Source: an uncultured Clostridia bacterium (GTDB taxonomy: Bacteria > Bacillota > Clostridia > Oscillospirales > Oscillospiraceae). From it: DNA of 16,956 nucleotides. The position numbers were made by a program, and so were the translations under genes. Each line of letters starts with the position of its first letter. Positions within the stretch are counted from its first letter, which is position 1. Below the pieces are notes generated by a model. That model saw only the letters and a list, made by a program, of their open reading frames with translations. It made no database searches and had not been told where the DNA came from. Shown here piece after piece: positions 14,410 to 16,956 of the stretch. The stretch spans positions 1-16,956 of the forward strand of contig CAMHRJ010000012.1 in NCBI GenBank assembly GCA_946187475.1, in the 5' to 3' direction.

Positions 14410-14443
14410 GGGAGAGACCCTGTCCGGGATCTCTCCCCTTTTT
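14410..14443 (+). terminator. Internal Rho-independent terminator
   Basis: GGGAGAGA (14410-14417) pairs with TCTCTCCC (14430-14437), with inner CCC/GGG pairs, followed by CTTTTT. It stands 15 bases after the cupin-like gene and 20 bases before the third epimerase, so part of the transcript should end here; the last gene may be expressed less, or by read-through. Confidence 0.75.
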
Positions 14444-14462
14444 CACGAAGGAGGATGCATCC

Positions 14463-15359
14463 ATGCAAAAGCTGAAAAAAGAACAGATCGCCATCGGGAA
14501 CTACCACTACACCACCTGGTCCTTCGACGCCTTTCTCCGCTCCGTGCAGGAGCTGGGCCTTACGAACATCGAGATCTGGGGCGCAAAGCCCCACTTCCTT
14601 CCGGGCATCCAGAGCCCGGACTACCTGCGGGCGACTGCCGGGAAGATCGCAGATGCGGGACTGAAGGTCATTTGCTTCTGTCCGGAGCAGAACAACTATC
14701 CCGTGAACATCAGCTCCGCAGAACCCTCCCTGCGCCGCTGGAGTCTGGAGCATATGAAGCGCTGCCTGGAAGCGGCGGCCCTGCTGGGTGCCCCCACGGT
14801 GCTGCTCTGCCCGGGCAACGGCACTATGGAGGAAGAGCCGGAGCAGATTCGGGATCGCTTTGTCCTTTCCGCCCGGGAGTTGGCCCAGACCGCCGCAGAC
14901 AACGGCGTCGTTCTGGCACTGGAGACCCAGGCGCAGACCGATGCGCTCTTCATGAACACCGCCCGGCAGCAGAGGGAGGTGCTGGAGCTGGTGGATCACC
15001 CCAACTTCAAGCTCATGCTGGACACCGTGCAGCTTGCCCAGTTCGATGACAGTGTGGAGGAGGACCTCCGCATCCTGGGGCTGGAAAACGTCCACCATGT
15101 CCATCTGGGCAACACCCTGCTGCGGGAAAAGACCCCTGGGGAAAAGAAGCTCCCCGGCGTCTACAGTCTGGGCCGCAGCGTATGCGGGCACATTGGCTTT
15201 CGGGAGGGGAACCTTCCCCTGCTGCAGGACCTGCTGGAGCTGGCCCGGGCAGGCTACGATCGGTACGTGACCATCGAGATCTGCCAGAAGGCCTATTGGC
15301 TGGAAGCCCACCGCTATTCCCGGGAGGCATGGGAACTGATCCGGGAAGCGCTTGTCTGA
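14463..15359 (+). CDS. Sugar phosphate isomerase/epimerase (third TIM barrel, FrlC-like)
   Basis: A 298-residue xylose-isomerase-like TIM-barrel protein, distinct from the tandem pair upstream. Its opening IGNYHYTTWSFDAFLRS and the TNIEIWGAKPHFLPG segment resemble FrlC (fructoselysine 3-epimerase), which reads GIEIWGGRPHAF. Metal-site residues E154 (VLALET), D187 (LMLDT), H214 (HHVHLG) and E272 (VTIEICQ) are present. The substrate-side loop is about 25 residues longer than in the tandem pair. Start ATG at 14463 follows AAGGAGGA, and an internal terminator separates it from the preceding genes. By analogy with the frl operon it would convert an epimeric fructosamine (psicosamine type) to the fructosamine handled by the kinases. 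The similarity to FrlC is by eye. Confidence 0.83.
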   Translation: MQKLKKEQIAIGNYHYTTWSFDAFLRSVQELGLTNIEIWGAKPHFLPGIQSPDYLRATAGKIADAGLKVICFCPEQNNYPVNISSAEPSLRRWSLEHMKRCLEAAALLGAPTVLLCPGNGTMEEEPEQIRDRFVLSARELAQTAADNGVVLALETQAQTDALFMNTARQQREVLELVDHPNFKLMLDTVQLAQFDDSVEEDLRILGLENVHHVHLGNTLLREKTPGEKKLPGVYSLGRSVCGHIGFREGNLPLLQDLLELARAGYDRYVTIEICQKAYWLEAHRYSREAWELIREALV

Positions 15360-15424
15360 AACCAGAGCAAAGATCCCCGATGTACCAGTGAATCAAAGCG
15401 GCAAAAACGGCCAACAGGCAAGAA

Positions 15425-15465
15425 CCCCCTTGATGTAGGAAAACCGCAGCACTACATCAAGGGGG
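15425..15465. repeat. 14-bp perfect inverted repeat
   Basis: CCCCCTTGATGTAG (15425-15438) and its perfect complement (15452-15465) flank a 13-base spacer. No T run follows on either strand, so it is not an ordinary terminator; it could serve as bidirectional terminator without T tract, an operator or a mobile-element end. It lies 66 bases after the last epimerase gene. Confidence 0.7.
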
Positions 15466-15870
15466 TATCATGATGGCAAGGATACCGGCATACACAGGAA
15501 CTAACGAAACTTGGACAAATATTCTTTGCCCTCAACTTTTTTATGAATCCTCTGGCAGAAAGAACCTGGTGGACAGACAGTCCACTTGCGCCCACTTTGC
15601 TCATGTATTCAGAGAGAAGATCGGTGTCCAGGTCTTCAATTGTTGCGTCGAAATTCGGCTCATCCTCATATTGGCGTGTGCTCTTTGCAAATTCGAGATT
15701 CCGGAGATCCTCTCCCCTCAGTTCTCTTGTCCGATCTCCGATACGTAGCCAGGTCATGTCTTTCTGGGTACGAATAATCTGATCGACGCTCTCCTCAATA
15801 TGGAGAAGCAATAGTCTGTCGGCTTCACCGTTCTCGTTGACAATGTCGATAAACTCTTCTTTCCAGCGAA
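15452..15870 (-). pseudogene. Truncated AlbA_2/divergent AAA-4-type regulator remnant
   Basis: An open frame on the minus strand (it stays open to 16021) carries, over about 15841-15536, a run of segments typical of the middle of COG2865-type regulators: ADRLLLLHIEESVDQIIR, MTWLRIGDRTREL, EDLRNLEFAKSTRQYEDE, ATIEDLDTDLL and VLSARGFIKK. In full proteins a long N-terminal AlbA_2 domain precedes and a C-terminal winged-helix follows; here both are missing, and the frame ends with unrelated sequence (SFVSSCVCRYPCHHDTPLM). The residues encoded upstream of about 15870 read as unrelated repeat-element translation. No convincing start codon or ribosome binding site is seen. A gene fragment left by deletion or insertion is the best reading. 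Confidence 0.65.
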
Positions 15871-15925
15871 TGCTGTGTATCGCTAAAACCGATTTTGCAT
15901 TTTTGTGGCAAACGGGGAAAATGAA

Positions 15926-15975
15926 TACCGGCAAAAAGCATTTCTGTTTGGCGCTCAGAAATGTCTTTGCCGGTA
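15926..15975. repeat. Large imperfect hairpin, possible repeat element
   Basis: TACCGGCAAA (15926-15935) pairs with TTTGCCGGTA (15966-15975), and inside it CATTTCTG (15939-15946) pairs with CAGAAATG (15956-15963), giving an 18-base two-part stem around a 9-base loop. It lies immediately upstream of the gene remnant and seems to replace its missing N-terminal coding part, which suggests an inserted repeat or the end of a small mobile element. Confidence 0.55.
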
Positions 15976-16021
15976 CCCGGGAGGTTTCCAAAGGAGGGCC
16001 GGGGAGGCCTGCCTTTGGCAC

Positions 16022-16281
16022 ACGATCTTGCTCGCAAGGTCTAGTGTGTTATACCTTTTGTTCCGCGAGGCGGACAAAGGGGTGATGTCGCCTTTCTGGA
16101 CAGCACACCTTTACCCGCCGAAAACGGCGGCCAAAAACTGCGAAGAAATGAGCAGAGTTCGGCTGCTGTTTTCATAAAGGAAGCGAGGGCGAAATGAAAT
16201 GCAGCCTGCGCTTCCGGCGGAACAAGAGGTATATAAAAGCTCCCGTCTCTCGTCCCGCATCCCGCCGCAGTGCCGTTTCTC
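16022..16281. other. Gene-free stretch with no clear function
   Basis: No gene with a plausible start or protein family is seen on either strand; open frames here are short and read as low-information translation. The stretch contains a GCCGAAAACGGCGGC stem near 16118-16132 and, with 15870-16021, may be one non-coding repeat element. Otherwise nothing specific is visible. Confidence 0.4.
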
Positions 16282-16352
16282 AAAAAGATGCTTTCAAAAT
16301 GCTAGCACGTTTCGGATCTGTATGCTCGGAGTGCTTTCATATTGAAAGCATC
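16282..16352 (-). terminator. Nested-stem terminator of the right-edge gene
   Basis: On the minus strand GATGCTTTCAA (16352-16342) pairs with TTGAAAGCATC (16297-16287), followed by five T (16286-16282). Within the loop-side arm a competing 8-base hairpin, TGCTTTCA/TGAAAGCA (16332-16350), uses the same bases, so two alternative folds exist. The element begins 14 bases after the stop codon at 16366. Confidence 0.6.
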
Positions 16353-16365
16353 TTCTCGCGTTTTA

Positions 16366-16956
16366 CTAATCCACCCATCGAATGATCATGCCGCGGTCGG
16401 CGTCGGTGCGCGGCACGTTGCAGGAAAGCTTACGCTCTCTCCCAGCCCGCGTTGCTTCCCACTCGTACCAGAACGGGATGGTCAGCTTTTTCGGAAGCTT
16501 GTCATTTTCAATTGCCCGGATTTCCTGGATCGCGCGTTTTGCGAAAGGCTGGCTTTTGACAAAATCTCCGTCTGCCAGCTTTACGATCTCGGTCTCGTTT
16601 TTCAAAAAGTCAAAACGGATCTCGCCCCAGTCGCCGTCGTAGTCTGCCCAATAGGAGTAGACTGCGGCGGCGATTTTTTTGTTTTTCTTCTCCTGAGAAA
16701 CCAGCCGCAATTGCAAAACATGAAAGACCTCGTGACCGGCCAGATGCTTCATCATCTTTTCCAGCACCCGCTGATACGCACGTTCTGCACCGCTGGCTCC
16801 GCTGCCCTCGAACAGCACGGCGAGATCCTCGAAGCCGACGCGTTTCCTCCAATCACTGACGCGCCCGCAGGTCATGCAGATTGCGTTGCGCTTTTCCAGA
16901 AGTGTCTGTTCGCGGAAGCTGAGCTTTTCAAACGCCTCCCGTACCCACTCGGCTTG
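16366..16956 (-). CDS. Partial protein with sigma-70 region-4-like helix-turn-helix (5' end outside window)
   Basis: The frame is open to the right edge, giving 196 C-terminal residues; an internal ATG at 16875 is not taken as the start. The first part (EKLSFREQTLLEKRNAIC, then FEDLAVLFEGSGASGAERAYQRVLEKM) resembles region 4 of sigma-70-like factors: an LSxREQxxLEKR helix, a TFEDLA-type turn and an AERAYxRxLEK recognition region. The remainder (about 130 residues: AVYSYWADYDGDWGEIRFDF, then TIPFWYEWEATRAGRERKLSCN and IIRWVD) belongs to no family I recognise; it may be an anti-sigma-like or sensor-like C-terminal extension. It could be an accessory-region regulator. Function is uncertain. Confidence 0.65.
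   Translation of the reverse strand, partial: QAEWVREAFEKLSFREQTLLEKRNAICMTCGRVSDWRKRVGFEDLAVLFEGSGASGAERAYQRVLEKMMKHLAGHEVFHVLQLRLVSQEKKNKKIAAAVYSYWADYDGDWGEIRFDFLKNETEIVKLADGDFVKSQPFAKRAIQEIRAIENDKLPKKLTIPFWYEWEATRAGRERKLSCNVPRTDADRGMIIRWVD

Noticed and set aside
13142..14494. A 450-residue minus-strand open frame opposite the second kinase and cupin-like genes
   Set aside because: Low-information antisense translation of GC-rich genes; the plus-strand genes have family motifs, tight spacing and ribosome binding sites.
15470..15782. Three short plus-strand open frames opposite the regulator fragment
   Set aside because: The opposite strand carries recognisable regulator segments, so these are shadows.
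16041..16283. An 80-residue minus-strand open frame in the right-hand gap
   Set aside because: No ribosome binding site or family; it appears to be translation of a non-coding repeat-like stretch.

Overview
The window looks like a piece of a GC-rich Bacillota genome, probably an anaerobic gut Clostridium-type bacterium (Oscillospiraceae-like). That placement is inference from strong AGGAGG-type ribosome binding sites, Fe-S aldo/keto reductase, DcuA/B-type transporter and BtpA families, and G/C-ending codons in the central genes. No rRNA, tRNA or CRISPR array was seen.

Layout. (1) 1-871: the 3' part of a D-2-hydroxyacid dehydrogenase gene, visibly more AT-rich than what follows. (2) 872-1220: a gene-free stretch with paired 11-bp-spaced ACTACC repeats and GGCAAA-type repeats. 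(3) 5521-1331, minus strand: a tight four-gene operon (BtpA/SgcQ-like protein, FGGY sugar kinase, HAD sugar-phosphatase, Fe-S aldo/keto reductase) with its own promoter and a terminator at 1221-1270. (4) 6426-5710, minus strand: a GntR/HutC-type regulator with its own promoter and a very strong terminator. (5) 6736-10093, plus strand: a SIS-domain deglycase very like FraB, a PfkB kinase and a Dcu-family transporter. This is the order fraB-fraD-fraA of the Salmonella fructose-asparagine (fra) locus, with the GntR gene divergent, like fraR. (6) 10233-15359, plus strand: a second, translationally coupled set: two tandem paralogous sugar-phosphate epimerase/isomerase-like TIM barrels, an amidohydrolase, a YjbQ/UPF0047 protein, a second PfkB (FrlD-like) kinase, a small cupin-like protein, and a third TIM-barrel epimerase behind an internal terminator. 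(7) 15360-16956: debris and accessory DNA: a long perfect inverted repeat, a truncated AlbA/AAA-4-type regulator remnant, a large imperfect hairpin, and the C-terminal part of a protein with a sigma-region-4-like helix-turn-helix.

How the genes may work together. The regulator and the three catabolic genes suggest uptake of an acidic Amadori compound (fructose-aspartate or a relative) by the Dcu-type carrier, phosphorylation by the PfkB kinase, and cleavage by the SIS deglycase to glucose-6-phosphate and an amino acid. No asparaginase (FraE) is present. The second plus-strand set and the divergent BtpA/FGGY operon carry a second and third kinase, several epimerases, a phosphatase and a reductase, so the locus appears wider than a plain fra or frl operon and may handle a family of glycated or epimeric sugars. 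A short motif, AATACAAA, occurs in all three promoter regions around the regulator and is a candidate operator. All functional assignments are from reading the protein sequences; no database search was possible.
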